Shown: in pieces, positions 30,111 to 38,402 of the stretch
How positions within the stretch are numbered: the first letter of the stretch is position 1
Layout: each line of letters starts with the position of its first letter
IMG/VR virus record: IMGVR_UViG_3300032315_000166
Coordinates: 1-59,289 of that record
DNA from: a virus
DNA: 59,289 nt
Direction: 5' to 3' (one strand)
Made by a program: the position numbers and the translations under genes
Notes under the pieces: model-generated
Told to the model about the DNA's origin: nothing
Database searches by the model: none
The model's input: the letters and a program-made list of their open reading frames with translations, nothing else

Positions 30111-30541
30111 TCGACTCTCCGGGCCAGGTTGCCGTATTCGATGGCCCTGTGGGCTTGTGGGAGGCTCTGGCGGGCAACCCCGAGGACGTGGTCGGCCACC
30201 TTCTCCGCCTCGTCCTCCGTGAGACCGTCCCCAACTCCGCGATACCAGGCTTGCTGCCACTGCTGATAGGAAGACGTATCACTCGGGTCAATGGGGGGTA
30301 GGGGTGCGATGCGATCGCCGATGCGGACCTTCCGCACCGCCATCACCTTCGAGCGCACGTCCGCCGGCGTGATCGAGTGCGGCGACTCCCGGTAGTGGGC
30401 GATGACGGCTTCGCGGCAGTCGTCGAAGCGCAGGTCACCGATGACGGCGTGCCACGCCTTCGCGTCGATGTCGCCGTACATGCGCCGGGTATCGAGGGCA
30501 GTGATCATCGCCAGCACTGCGGCTGTCTCACGCATGTCCAC
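30107..30541 (-). CDS. Helicase-loader-like conserved protein
   Basis: 144 residues, ATG 30541. N-terminal part DMRETAAVLAMITALDTRRMYG...AWHAVIGDLRFDDCREAVIAHY...ITPADVRSKV matches a family annotated as possible helicase loader in several actinophage genomes. The rest is linker and a charged helix (LTEDEAEKVADHVLG). Follows the winged-helix initiator-like gene, a typical initiator-loader order. Role inferred. Confidence 0.55.
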   Translation of the reverse strand: MDMRETAAVLAMITALDTRRMYGDIDAKAWHAVIGDLRFDDCREAVIAHYRESPHSITPADVRSKVMAVRKVRIGDRIAPLPPIDPSDTSSYQQWQQAWYRGVGDGLTEDEAEKVADHVLGVARQSLPQAHRAIEYGNLARRVE

Positions 30542-31271
30542 TGTCGCTCCCTACGAGGAGATGGGTCAGTCCAATGAGGCGCTGGTCGGCAGTGCTCGCC
30601 CCACCCCTCATTGTAGTCGGGGGGTTGAGGATCATGTTGAGTTCCGAGGCGAGCGTCGACGGATGCAAGCCCTTGGCGCTGACCGATCGGAGGGCTTCAA
30701 GGATCTTGTCTGCGGGGAAGCCTTGGTCAATGAGGAGCCTGACCTCTCGGGCTGTCTGCCCAACTACGCGATCCGGTGGACGCACCTGTAGTCCGTCGAT
30801 CCAGGCAGTGATGATGGTGCCTGAGTTCGCGACGGCAGTCGCGGGAACTAGGTCTTGGTTGTTATTAGACGGTTGTAAAGACGGTTGCTTAGGGGTGGAG
30901 TTGGGGAGTGACCGGTCAGAGTTGGGGAGTTGCCCGTCAGAGTTGGGGGGTGCGTCCCCAACATTCTTGGGGGCTTCGGGGCGCATGATCTCCCCATCTT
31001 CGTTGAGGACGAACGGCAGTAGCCGGTACTCCGTGGCCTTGCCCTTGCTGTTGCCTTTCCGTTCGATCGTTAGCGTGCCGTCCTCGACCATGCGGAGCAC
31101 GCACTGGCGGACGTATTCCACGGAGCAGCGGGCCTTGCGGGCGAGAGAGTTCTGGCCGGCGTAGAACCAGCCCTCATCGTTGGCGTGGTCAGCCATGGCG
31201 AGATGCAGAAGCAGGCGTGCCCCGTCATAGGGTGAGTCGGACCAGATACGGTCCATCCACTTGATGCTCAC
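30528..31271 (-). CDS. Winged-helix replication initiator-like protein
   Basis: 247 residues from GTG 31271 (GTGA overlap). Residues ~1-95: SIKWMDRIWSDSPYDGARLLLHLAMADHANDEGW, NSLARKARCSVEYVRQCVLRM and GTLTIERKG form a winged helix as in RepA/DnaD-type initiators. Then a Pro/Asn/Gln-rich linker with LPNS repeats (~115-150) and a C-terminal helical domain. Likely binds the phage origin. Possible origin DNA would lie within or near this gene, but I see no clear iteron set. Confidence 0.65.
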   Translation of the reverse strand: MSIKWMDRIWSDSPYDGARLLLHLAMADHANDEGWFYAGQNSLARKARCSVEYVRQCVLRMVEDGTLTIERKGNSKGKATEYRLLPFVLNEDGEIMRPEAPKNVGDAPPNSDGQLPNSDRSLPNSTPKQPSLQPSNNNQDLVPATAVANSGTIITAWIDGLQVRPPDRVVGQTAREVRLLIDQGFPADKILEALRSVSAKGLHPSTLASELNMILNPPTTMRGGASTADQRLIGLTHLLVGSDSGHA

Positions 31272-31672
31272 GGCGACTCCACATGGCCGCAGTTGGAGCA
31301 CGGCTTGGGCTTGCGTCCGTGAGCCTCGACCTCACGTTCGTCGATGTAGTACAGGTGGACGTACACTTTGCACCGGTCACGGGTCTCCGTCAGCCGAGCG
31401 ATCTTGGCGTCCTTGTGGAGCACGGACAGGGCGCCGGAGGCGGTGCCGTGATGCCAGCCCATCTTGTCGCCGAGTTCCTTCCACGTCACGCCTTCAAGGC
31501 CAGCCTGGAACAGGGCGAAGAGGGCAGCGGACTGCCGGTAGGAGGTTTCGCCGGAGGCGTCCGCCGTGACAGCGCGAGCCCGTGACGTGCTGGACCCTGA
31601 CCATCCCGACGTGTCGGCGTAGGGGAGTGAGACACCGTCATCCCCGATGAGTGTCAACTCCTCTACGCCCAT
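31268..31672 (-). CDS. HTH protein with C-terminal zinc knuckle
   Basis: 134 residues. Central winged helix (LFALFQAGLEGVTWKELGDKMGW, GTASGALSVLHKD) and a terminal KPCSNCGHVES. Related proteins in actinophages are often described as helix-turn-helix DNA-binding proteins. Overlaps Erf by 10 nt and the initiator by 4 nt. Confidence 0.65.
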   Translation of the reverse strand: MGVEELTLIGDDGVSLPYADTSGWSGSSTSRARAVTADASGETSYRQSAALFALFQAGLEGVTWKELGDKMGWHHGTASGALSVLHKDAKIARLTETRDRCKVYVHLYYIDEREVEAHGRKPKPCSNCGHVESP

Positions 31673-32274
31673 GAGGCCCTCTTCTCCTGGGCAGCCTCAC
31701 CGATGGCAGCGGCCTGCTGTTCGGTCATGGTCATGCCCTGTGCGTAGGTGAGGATCTTGCCGAGGGCAGGCTCATCTGCGGTCATCTGGATGGCGTGCAG
31801 GGCACGGTCGAGGATGTCCGGGGTCATCGACTCCTGTGCTGGCGCCCGCTCGTAAGAGTGCGAGTCGGGGTCGGGCTCGTCCGTGGGCAGGCTGAGGGCC
31901 TGTAGGAGGGCCGTACGGAAGGCAACGGACATAGCCTTGGCCGTGGCCTTGTCCCCGGAATCCATCGCCTCTCCGGGGACGGTAGCGGTGATGGCACCGC
32001 CGCCGACGTGGTGGAACGTGTAGGTCACGACGACCCGGACGTGCCCCATGGGTGTCCGATTCTTCCCAATCTCGACAGTGTTGTAGTCGACGGTCTCGAC
32101 CTTGGGCGTGACGATGATGCCGTGCGCCCGCAGGGCAGGGGACACGGCGTTGACGACGGCGTCGATGCCTCGGAAGGAGAAGTTCTGGGACGTGTTGCGG
32201 TCCCCCTTCTTGACGGCCCCGACCTCGGCCATGACGGCCGCCATCGCAGAGTAGACATTGTCATGAGTGCTCAC
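31663..32274 (-). CDS. erf: Erf-family ssDNA-annealing recombinase
   Basis: 203 residues from GTG 32274 (GTGA overlap). Conserved ERF signature: NFSFRGIDAVVNAVSPALRAHGIIVTP, VVVTYTFHHVGGG, GEAMDSGDKATAKAMSVAFR and TALLQALSLPTDEPDPD. Pairs complementary single strands in phage recombination and in concatemer formation; works with SSB (15273-15695). C-terminal part is a small helical extension. Confidence 0.88.
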   Translation of the reverse strand: MSTHDNVYSAMAAVMAEVGAVKKGDRNTSQNFSFRGIDAVVNAVSPALRAHGIIVTPKVETVDYNTVEIGKNRTPMGHVRVVVTYTFHHVGGGAITATVPGEAMDSGDKATAKAMSVAFRTALLQALSLPTDEPDPDSHSYERAPAQESMTPDILDRALHAIQMTADEPALGKILTYAQGMTMTEQQAAAIGEAAQEKRASWA

Positions 32275-32801
32275 TTCGACACCTCCACGGTGAAGTTGAC
32301 GGTGGGGGGCTCGACGTTGAGCCCAGGGATGATCTCACCGCTCGCCGGATCAGCGGAGTCGGTGAGGGAAGCGTCGCGTAGGGCGCTCAAGGAAACGTCC
32401 TCCTTGACGACGAGCCAGTCAGGGTGGTTGACCTTAGCCCACTCGATGAACTCGGCCTTGTCGGAGAACACGAAGCGGGTCTGTCCGATACGGGACTTGA
32501 TCGCACCGTAGGGGGTGGACACGGTCTTGCGTCCCTCGGCACGCTGCTTCATGGCGTACTCGATGAGGATGCCCTCGAAGTAGTCGAGGTCACGCATCGG
32601 CACACGGGACTCGTGTTCGGCCCAGTCTTGGATGCGGGCGATCTCCGCCTCGGCGATGGTCTTGATCTCGTCGAGCCGGCCTCGGGCGATGGCGGCTTTC
32701 CGCATGGCCCAGGTAGCCTGCGAGTCGTCCTCGATCTTGAATCGTTCCCGGTCATGGCCGGGGTCGTGGCTATCCCAGTCGATAGCGTCGGTACTGCTCA
32801 T
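32271..32801 (-). CDS. Gam-like host-nuclease inhibitor
   Basis: 176 residues, ATG 32801. Begins with an acidic stretch, then DDSQATWAMRKAAIARGRLDEI, AEAEIARIQDWAE, YFEGILIEYAMKQR, and TPYGAIKSRIGQTRFVFSD...FIEWAKVNHP. This fits Mu-Gam-like or siphovirus Gp157-like proteins that bind DNA ends. Shields linear DNA from host RecBCD/AddAB-type nucleases. First gene of the replication operon behind a canonical promoter. Confidence 0.75.
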   Translation of the reverse strand: MSSTDAIDWDSHDPGHDRERFKIEDDSQATWAMRKAAIARGRLDEIKTIAEAEIARIQDWAEHESRVPMRDLDYFEGILIEYAMKQRAEGRKTVSTPYGAIKSRIGQTRFVFSDKAEFIEWAKVNHPDWLVVKEDVSLSALRDASLTDSADPASGEIIPGLNVEPPTVNFTVEVSK

Positions 32802-32823
32802 GGAATCTCCCTTCCTAGAAACT

Positions 32824-32847
32824 AACCCGAGTGTACTACATGGGGTT
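32824..32847 (-). promoter_or_regulatory. Promoter of the replication operon
   Basis: Minus strand AACCCCATGTAG, TACACT (32835-32830), CGGGTTAG. About 29 nt upstream of the Gam-like start. A second TACACT-like site in opposite orientation is at 32863-32868 (GGGGGTACACTAAACCC), of unclear meaning. Confidence 0.6.
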
Positions 32848-32904
32848 GGGGAGTCCTAATGGGGGTACACTAAACCCGCCCGGAACTCCCTTCCTGGGCG
32901 GTAG

Positions 32905-32941
32905 AGCGGCCCACCTAGTCCCCCGAAGTAGGTGGGCCGCT
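32905..32941 (-). terminator. Hairpin terminator after the lysis genes
   Basis: A perfect 13-bp stem: AGCGGCCCACCTA (32905-32917) and TAGGTGGGCCGCT (32929-32941), loop 11 nt. No T-run. Lies between the amidase stop and the replication promoter, so it would stop the late transcript. Confidence 0.7.
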
Positions 32942-32984
32942 CCCATTCCCGCCCTCATAGTCACAGACCAGACAGGTCCAGCAA

Positions 32985-33917
32985 CTAAGGCTTGACAACC
33001 CCGAACATGCGCTTCTGCGTAGACGGCGAGAACTTACCGTGAGGGTTATGCCACCCCTGCGCCTTCTGGAAACGCACGACCGCCGACTCCGGGTACTTCT
33101 GCACACCACGATCCAACGGGCGCGTCTCCTTGAAGCCCATGTCGAACAGGCGGCAGGCCACACGCCACACTGCCACGTTCGCCTCACGCGCATCCTGGGC
33201 GCGGCGCACAGCCGCCATCGAAGGCACCGTGCCATCCCACGTCTGCGGCGACTGCATCCACCCCTTCGCCTGCTCACGCCACCACGGAGCGTTGTACGGC
33301 TCGGGGTTCGACTCACCCGGCCACGCACCCCACGGCCCGTCGATCGTGTCGTTCTTCCGGCCCACGCACGGAGATGGACCCTTCGGGTTCCAGCCATGAC
33401 AGCCATCGGTGTAGCACTTGTGCGTACCGACAGCCTCATCCACATTCCACGCGCACAGTTCCGCCAGCGCAGCGAGGGCTCGACCGGTGTTTTCAATCTG
33501 GTACGGAGTCAGGCTCGAAGCCGTCTTGCCGGCGTCGTCCAACTCGAAGCCGAACAGGCGGGTCTGCCCGAGGAAGCCACGGGACGGGATACCCAGCGCC
33601 GGCACAGGTCCGCCATCGCCACAGTGGTAGGTCGAACCCGCCGAAAGCAGGTAAGAATCGCCCGGCCCACGGCCCACGATCATGTTGCACACGGGCTTGT
33701 CATAGGCGGTGACTGCCCAGTACAGGGACGGGCAACCCGACGCCCCCACGGCGGAAGCCGTGGCCGTGTGATGAACCACAGCGCCAGTCAGGCCAGGGCT
33801 ACCGTCCGGCCCCTGCCACGGACGACCAATCGTGTCCCAACTCTTGTACGTCTTGACATCGACACCATGGTCCATGAACGCCGCAAGGATCTGCGAGGGT
33901 GTGGGATTGGCGCTCAC
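32985..33917 (-). CDS. Endolysin: N-acetylmuramoyl-L-alanine amidase
   Basis: 310 residues from GTG 33917. Amidase_2 fold: AVVHHTATAS with zinc ligand H49/H50, YLLSAGSTYHCGDGG, FGFELDDAG with catalytic E125 and GTHKCYTDG with H166/K167. A C-terminal region (~235-310) ending in VVRFQKAQGWHNPHGKFSP probably binds cell wall. No signal peptide, so export relies on the holin. Main lysis enzyme. Confidence 0.9.
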   Translation of the reverse strand: MSANPTPSQILAAFMDHGVDVKTYKSWDTIGRPWQGPDGSPGLTGAVVHHTATASAVGASGCPSLYWAVTAYDKPVCNMIVGRGPGDSYLLSAGSTYHCGDGGPVPALGIPSRGFLGQTRLFGFELDDAGKTASSLTPYQIENTGRALAALAELCAWNVDEAVGTHKCYTDGCHGWNPKGPSPCVGRKNDTIDGPWGAWPGESNPEPYNAPWWREQAKGWMQSPQTWDGTVPSMAAVRRAQDAREANVAVWRVACRLFDMGFKETRPLDRGVQKYPESAVVRFQKAQGWHNPHGKFSPSTQKRMFGVVKP

Positions 33918-34054
33918 GAATCTGCCTCCTCGTCAAGGTCAACGACATCAGCCGGATCTGGCAGGGAGTCGACTACGTCAGCGGACCAGCCCGCAGGCGG
34001 CTGAGTTACCTCGATGTCGGCGAGGTCGAGGCTACCGTCGTGTCCTTCACTCAT
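33914..34054 (-). CDS. Small acidic protein in the lysis cassette
   Basis: 46 residues, ATG 34054. Highly acidic (DLADIEVTQ, DVVDSLPDPADVVDLDEE). Its stop overlaps the amidase start and its start overlaps the holin stop by 8 nt. Might regulate lysis timing, but no family is known. Confidence 0.65.
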   Translation of the reverse strand: MSEGHDGSLDLADIEVTQPPAGWSADVVDSLPDPADVVDLDEEADS

Positions 34055-34301
34055 CATCTTCAACGGTGGTCATCACTGCCTCGTCCGCCAGTGAAGGACC
34101 GTAGTAGGAACCGACATTGTTAGACGCGACGGACGTGAGGACCGACAGGAGGGCAGCCGTGCCAGCGATGGCGAGGGACTGCATCCAGTAAATGTCGAGG
34201 ATGGTGATGCCCGCAGCGAACACGGCCACGAGAGCCTGCGCGAAAGTCTTGATGGCCCGCTCGCCGGACGCCTGGATGAACTCGATACTGAAGATGTTCA
34301 C
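34047..34301 (-). CDS. Holin (r1t-type)
   Basis: 84 residues from GTG 34301. Pattern IQASGERAIKTFAQALVAVFAAG...LDIYWMQSLAIAGTAALLSVLTSVAS matches r1t-like holins of Gram-positive phages with two membrane helices, and the acidic end ADEAVMTTVEDDE. Permits endolysin access to the wall. Located directly before the amidase. Confidence 0.88.
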   Translation of the reverse strand: MNIFSIEFIQASGERAIKTFAQALVAVFAAGITILDIYWMQSLAIAGTAALLSVLTSVASNNVGSYYGPSLADEAVMTTVEDDE

Positions 34302-34657
34302 TTGGTCATCGCCTCCCAGGTACGGACATCGACCTCACCGGTCGGCCTGATACCCCTGTCGCCCTGGAAGCGGCGCACGGCCTTCGCCATCAGCGTGCCG
34401 TAGCGGCCGTCCTGATCGCCTTCCCAGAAACCCTGGGCGGCGAGTACGCGCTGCACCTCAGCCACCACGGGGCCATGGTCGCCCTGGGAGAGGCGGCGCT
34501 TGAACATGAGGGTCGTCGTGACCTTCTCCGTCGACTTGGGGGCCGGTGCGGGAGCGGGTGTCGGCTCGGCGACGGGCGCCTCAGTGGCGACCTCGACGAC
34601 GGGCTCAGGCTTCGGCGCCGGGCGGCGGGTGTTACGCGGCTTGCTGCTGTCAGTCAT
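34298..34657 (-). CDS. Peptidoglycan-binding domain protein
   Basis: 119 residues, ATG 34657. A Pro/Ala/Glu-rich N-terminal linker (~8-45) precedes a PG_binding_1-type domain: SQGDHGPVVAEVQRVLAAQGFW, DGRYGTLMAKAVRRFQGDRG, TGEVDVRTWEAM. Has no catalytic domain and no signal, so it probably acts as a separate wall-binding helper in lysis, overlapping the holin gene by 4 nt. Confidence 0.8.
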   Translation of the reverse strand: MTDSSKPRNTRRPAPKPEPVVEVATEAPVAEPTPAPAPAPKSTEKVTTTLMFKRRLSQGDHGPVVAEVQRVLAAQGFWEGDQDGRYGTLMAKAVRRFQGDRGIRPTGEVDVRTWEAMTK

Positions 34658-34682
34658 CGAGGTTCTCCATTCGACCGGAATG

Positions 34683-34709
34683 ACCCCAGTCTAATGCGCC
34701 AACCCCAGT
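34683..34709 (-). promoter_or_regulatory. Promoter of the lysis operon
   Basis: Minus strand AACTGGGGTTGGCGCAT, TAGACT (34693-34688), GGGGTCATT. 30 nt upstream of the gene at 34657. Confidence 0.5.
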
Positions 34710-35068
34710 TAGTTACGAGACTCGATGCTTTCCAGGCGCGAGGCGATCTCGATTTGCCGCACCTCGATCTCGCCGACCCGGCTCGACAGGTCGAACGCCA
34801 AGTCGTGGGTGTCGCACACCTTGTCTTTCAACGACTCGCCACCGTTGCGATGCAATTGCCCGTCGATGTTATTCAGCCGCTCCATTACACCCGGCACCCT
34901 TGTCCGCCCCGGCTCTTCGATCTCCCCGTCCCAGTCGCGCTGAAACTTGCGCCACCACAACATCATGTCGCTGACCTCACGCCACATGGGATACAGCACA
35001 TAGCGCACAACGCCAGCAACACTCAAGACACCAGCAGCCAACCAAAACACGGTCTCAAGCGAAGGCAT
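34709..35068 (-). CDS. Membrane-anchored coiled-coil protein
   Basis: 119 residues from ATG 35068 (GTG 35074 in frame is possible). N-terminal transmembrane helix (LETVFWLAAGVLSVAGVV), then WWRKFQRDWDGE and a long C-terminal coiled coil (DLSSRVGEIEVRQIEIASRLES). Resembles the DUF2746-like proteins found next to holins in actinophages. Likely a second membrane component of lysis or of the tail-tip operon. Confidence 0.7.
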   Translation of the reverse strand: MPSLETVFWLAAGVLSVAGVVRYVLYPMWREVSDMMLWWRKFQRDWDGEIEEPGRTRVPGVMERLNNIDGQLHRNGGESLKDKVCDTHDLAFDLSSRVGEIEVRQIEIASRLESIESRN

Positions 35069-35108
35069 AGTCACTATTGTGAATCATCTAACTCAATGTG
35101 CGTGGGGT

Positions 35109-35762
35109 TTATTCGGCAGGTCCGACATATTGAACACGAAACACGGGCGTGACATCGAGATTTCCGCCCGAGGTTTGCTCCACCGTCAACTCAACATAGT
35201 TGCTCGCAGCAAGACTTACCGGGCCAGTCATCACCGTCAAGTCCGTGGTGCCAGCCGAACTCGTGGACACCCGCTGCATCGCCTGCGCCGTCGTACCTTG
35301 ACTTCGTACCTTCACCCCACGAATACCGGTCGTGTTCGCGGCAAAGGAGACCCATCCGGTGAACGTGTACCAGCCGTCCAGCGGTGCCGTAATCCGAGTC
35401 GGGTTAGGCGAGGCAGCCCACAGCACCCACGGATCCGTTCCCACCTCGGTCGTGAAAGTGATAGCCGTCTCCGTGCTGTTCGGAATCGACTGCACCGCAG
35501 AACGACCCACCTGAAGAGCCGGCACACCCCGAGGCGCCAGATGTCCGATAGCGAAGATGTCCGAACCGTCACTGATCAGCCATACCTGGGCACCCACTCG
35601 CGGCGCGTACGACCCCAAATACTTGACCCCCGTGATCTGCGAAGTGGAGCCAGCAATCTTCAACGTCAAGCCATAAGACGACACCGCAACCACTTCGCCC
35701 TGCCGCACCCGCAACGCAGGAGACGCAGCCACTTGCCCAGCAAGAGCCTGAATCGCGTCCAC
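35109..35762 (-). CDS. Minor tail protein with C1q/TNF-like C-terminal domain
   Basis: 217 residues, GTG 35762 (TAGTG overlap). Residues ~15-75 resemble an OB-like domain (RQGEVVAVSSYGLTLKIAG, GAQVWLISDG); residues ~95-217 look like a jelly-roll (GWYTFTGWVSFAANTTGIRGV, NYVELTVEQTSGG). Last gene of the tail operon; likely a tail-tip host-binding piece. Confidence 0.75.
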   Translation of the reverse strand: MDAIQALAGQVAASPALRVRQGEVVAVSSYGLTLKIAGSTSQITGVKYLGSYAPRVGAQVWLISDGSDIFAIGHLAPRGVPALQVGRSAVQSIPNSTETAITFTTEVGTDPWVLWAASPNPTRITAPLDGWYTFTGWVSFAANTTGIRGVKVRSQGTTAQAMQRVSTSSAGTTDLTVMTGPVSLAASNYVELTVEQTSGGNLDVTPVFRVQYVGPAE

Positions 35763-36874
35763 TACTCCACCACCCTCACCGTACGGGCTTGCGCCGAGAG
35801 AGCAGCCGAAGGAGACAGGGGGATGGTCACCTGATCCACAATGAGCACACGCTCCGTCTTCGTGCCACTGTTACGTAGCAACACGACATCGTTCACGTCG
35901 AGTGCCGGATCCACAGTCGACTCCCACGTCACGTTCTGCGCCAAGCCAAGACCCTTAGCCAAGAGAGCGGCGGCTGCCGTCGTCGCCGCGTTACTGTCCG
36001 TGATCGCCGACTGAGACACGATCTTCGGAACCTCTCCGAAGGCGCCGTAACGGTAGGTCGGCGAGTTGGGATCCAAGTCCCACACCTCCACCCGGTAAGG
36101 GACCAGCAGCCAGGACGACTCGACGATGTACACGACACCGTTGTAAGTGTCTTCAGTGGTGTCTTGCCGGCGCACCTTCACCAGCACATCCTCGTCGGTG
36201 TAAGTGGCGACCACGCTTGCCGAGTCCGGCGACGGGAAAGGCTGCAACACGCACACCCCGTTAGCGTCGAAGAACAGATCGTAACCTGCCATCTCCGCCA
36301 GGTACACGGCGTCTTTCCACGGGTCGTTACCAGCGTCCTGCCCGAGCACTTGCTGCTGCACATTTACTGCCAGCGTCGGGAAAGACAGTTCAATGGCCGG
36401 CCACCGGTTCTGCAACAGGTTAGTGAGCGCCGTCGTGAGCGGGCCGGCCGGCACCTGATATGGCTCAAGCCACACGTTCCCCGACACACGCAAGGAACGG
36501 TCAACGCCAGACACAGTCACCTTGACCTGATCTGGTCCCTGATCCATCTCGACGCTAGTGATCACGAAGACACCGAGCGGCACCATCTCCCGGCTACCGT
36601 CAGCGAACTGCACCCCCCGATACAAGCGGATCTCATTACCGAAGGGAGTGATCGCGTCGAAAGGCGTCGAGGGAATCAGATCGTTGTCGCTTGCGCTCAC
36701 CGAGAATCCGACCGTACACGTCCGGCGCGTCGACTGGTTCACACTCACCGACACTGAACCATCGCTGATGTCGAGGTCTAGAATCTTCTGCAAACCACGC
36801 CACACCTCAGCCGTGCTCACCGCAGTGTGCGACTGCCGAACAGCCTGACGGAAAGCGTCCGACGTGGGATACAT
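35762..36874 (-). CDS. Minor tail protein (DUF5047-like)
   Basis: 370 residues, ATG 36874 (TGATG overlap). Recognisable FRQAVRQSHTAVSTAEV start, GVFVITSVEMDQGPDQVKVTVSG and a distal-tail-like C-terminus (DVNDVVLLRNSGTKTERVLI). The family is common in siphoviruses of actinobacteria, in tail-tip gene clusters. Structural. Confidence 0.82.
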   Translation of the reverse strand: MYPTSDAFRQAVRQSHTAVSTAEVWRGLQKILDLDISDGSVSVSVNQSTRRTCTVGFSVSASDNDLIPSTPFDAITPFGNEIRLYRGVQFADGSREMVPLGVFVITSVEMDQGPDQVKVTVSGVDRSLRVSGNVWLEPYQVPAGPLTTALTNLLQNRWPAIELSFPTLAVNVQQQVLGQDAGNDPWKDAVYLAEMAGYDLFFDANGVCVLQPFPSPDSASVVATYTDEDVLVKVRRQDTTEDTYNGVVYIVESSWLLVPYRVEVWDLDPNSPTYRYGAFGEVPKIVSQSAITDSNAATTAAAALLAKGLGLAQNVTWESTVDPALDVNDVVLLRNSGTKTERVLIVDQVTIPLSPSAALSAQARTVRVVE

Positions 36875-38400
36875 CAGCCCTCAACCTCGACGAAGTCGAA
36901 GGACACCTCACGCACAATCCGCCCAGCCGAGTACGCCTCATTCCACGACCGGTTCACCACGCGAACATACTTCTGGCGGCCAGTCGGATCCTGCACAAGC
37001 AGCACGCCCTGATGAATCATGATCGCCTCAACGGTGGACCACTGCGCCTGATTCATCGTCATGATCCGATACGAGCCATCCTCGCCACCAATCAACCCCG
37101 ACACCACGATGGGCAGATTTTTGCCAAGCGGCTTGAACGTCGTGTAGGGCTCCTGCACCGTGACCGATAGCGGCCCGGTCACGTTCAAGGAACCAACATT
37201 CAACGTGGGTGCTGCCACCGCCTTCAGCCACCACGTCCCATCGTTAGTCACGAGCACCTGCGGAATGACCGAAGACCACGCGGAAGGGATCCGCTCCTCG
37301 CCAGCCACCCCAACAGACCGTGCACGGTATCGAACCGTGAGCCCGCGAGGCGCCTCATAGTCGACAACTGTGGCCGTGTTACTACCCGACACCGCGATCT
37401 CAGTGCCCGAGCGGATGTAATCCCACGACACCCCAGAGTTATCCGACCTCTGCACTTGAAAGAATTGCGACGAGTAGGACAGCCCCGGAGCGCCGCCCGC
37501 CAGAGTCAGAGTGGCCTTACCCTCGCTAGAACTCCACGCCGCCTCGATGGCGACAGTCGGAGGAGGCGTCACGCTGATCGTGAACGGCTCGAAGTCCCAG
37601 GTCGACCAGAACGGCTCACCGTTGATTGACTTCGCGACACGCACATAGGCCCTGTACGTTCCAGACAACAGGCCATCACCGATGAAAGCGCCGGGCTCAC
37701 TCGACTGAACCGAGCCCGACTCCCACGTCACAGGAGACGTAGCCGGATCGAATCCACCGATCCCGAACTGGGCAGCAGTGAAGACGCGCACCTCGTAGAA
37801 AGCCTGCGGATCGGCAGCATCGGGATCCGTGTACGTCCACTGAACCTCAGGAGTGGCAGTCGTCGTCACCGTTCCCGTAGGAGCAGTCACGACCACAGTA
37901 GGCTGCGCGGCCTTATCCACGTCGATGTACAACTCGTACACATAGCCGATGTCCGTGGAATCCGTGTACTCAATGTACTGGGCACGCAAAGCGTCAATAC
38001 GAGTCTGATCCCAAGATGCGCCATCAGGGCTCGACGTGAACCACGCACCCGTGACAGCCACAGGCGTCGACACACCGACAGCACCACGCACCGGGTAACC
38101 CGTGTAGAAATACGTCAAGCCACTCACTCGCGTGCCGAGCATCAGATCCATCTTGCCGTTCGCGTTGTCCGTCTCCACGCGGGCACGCAACCGCACACGC
38201 TTCACGCGCTCCGCCGCAGTAATCGTGTTCGTCCCGAACGTAAGCGAAAGAGTCGCCGTACCAGCCACCGCAGAAGACTTACGCACGAAACTCGCGTCCG
38301 AGTTGTCATTCGTGGCAGCCGCAGCATTAGCGGCACCCGTCACCGTGAACGCCGACGCGCCCGTACCCACCCCGTCAGGACGCAACGTCACAACAGCCAT
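36874..38400 (-). CDS. Minor tail protein with fibronectin-III-like repeats
   Basis: 508 residues, ATG 38400. Beta-rich: residues ~20-160 a lectin-like first domain, ~165-275 (PTVVVTAPTGTVTTTATPEVQWTY...) and ~280-400 (PTVAIEAAWSSSEGKATLTLAGG) two FnIII-like repeats, then a C-terminal domain (YRIMTMNQAQW, RQKYVRVVNRSW). Probably a tail-tip protein between tape measure and DUF5047-like protein. Confidence 0.78.
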   Translation of the reverse strand: MAVVTLRPDGVGTGASAFTVTGAANAAAATNDNSDASFVRKSSAVAGTATLSLTFGTNTITAAERVKRVRLRARVETDNANGKMDLMLGTRVSGLTYFYTGYPVRGAVGVSTPVAVTGAWFTSSPDGASWDQTRIDALRAQYIEYTDSTDIGYVYELYIDVDKAAQPTVVVTAPTGTVTTTATPEVQWTYTDPDAADPQAFYEVRVFTAAQFGIGGFDPATSPVTWESGSVQSSEPGAFIGDGLLSGTYRAYVRVAKSINGEPFWSTWDFEPFTISVTPPPTVAIEAAWSSSEGKATLTLAGGAPGLSYSSQFFQVQRSDNSGVSWDYIRSGTEIAVSGSNTATVVDYEAPRGLTVRYRARSVGVAGEERIPSAWSSVIPQVLVTNDGTWWLKAVAAPTLNVGSLNVTGPLSVTVQEPYTTFKPLGKNLPIVVSGLIGGEDGSYRIMTMNQAQWSTVEAIMIHQGVLLVQDPTGRQKYVRVVNRSWNEAYSAGRIVREVSFDFVEVEG

Positions 38401-38402
38401 GC

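Noticed and set aside
29284-30291. 335-residue version of the HNH protein starting at 30291
   Set aside because: The upstream part overlaps two coupled genes in another frame; GTG 29931 with GTGA overlap is the natural start.
32855-32880. GGGGGTACACTAAACCC as a rightward promoter
   Set aside because: It points toward the terminator and the antisense strand of the lysis genes and has no gene to drive; probably an extra operator half or chance.
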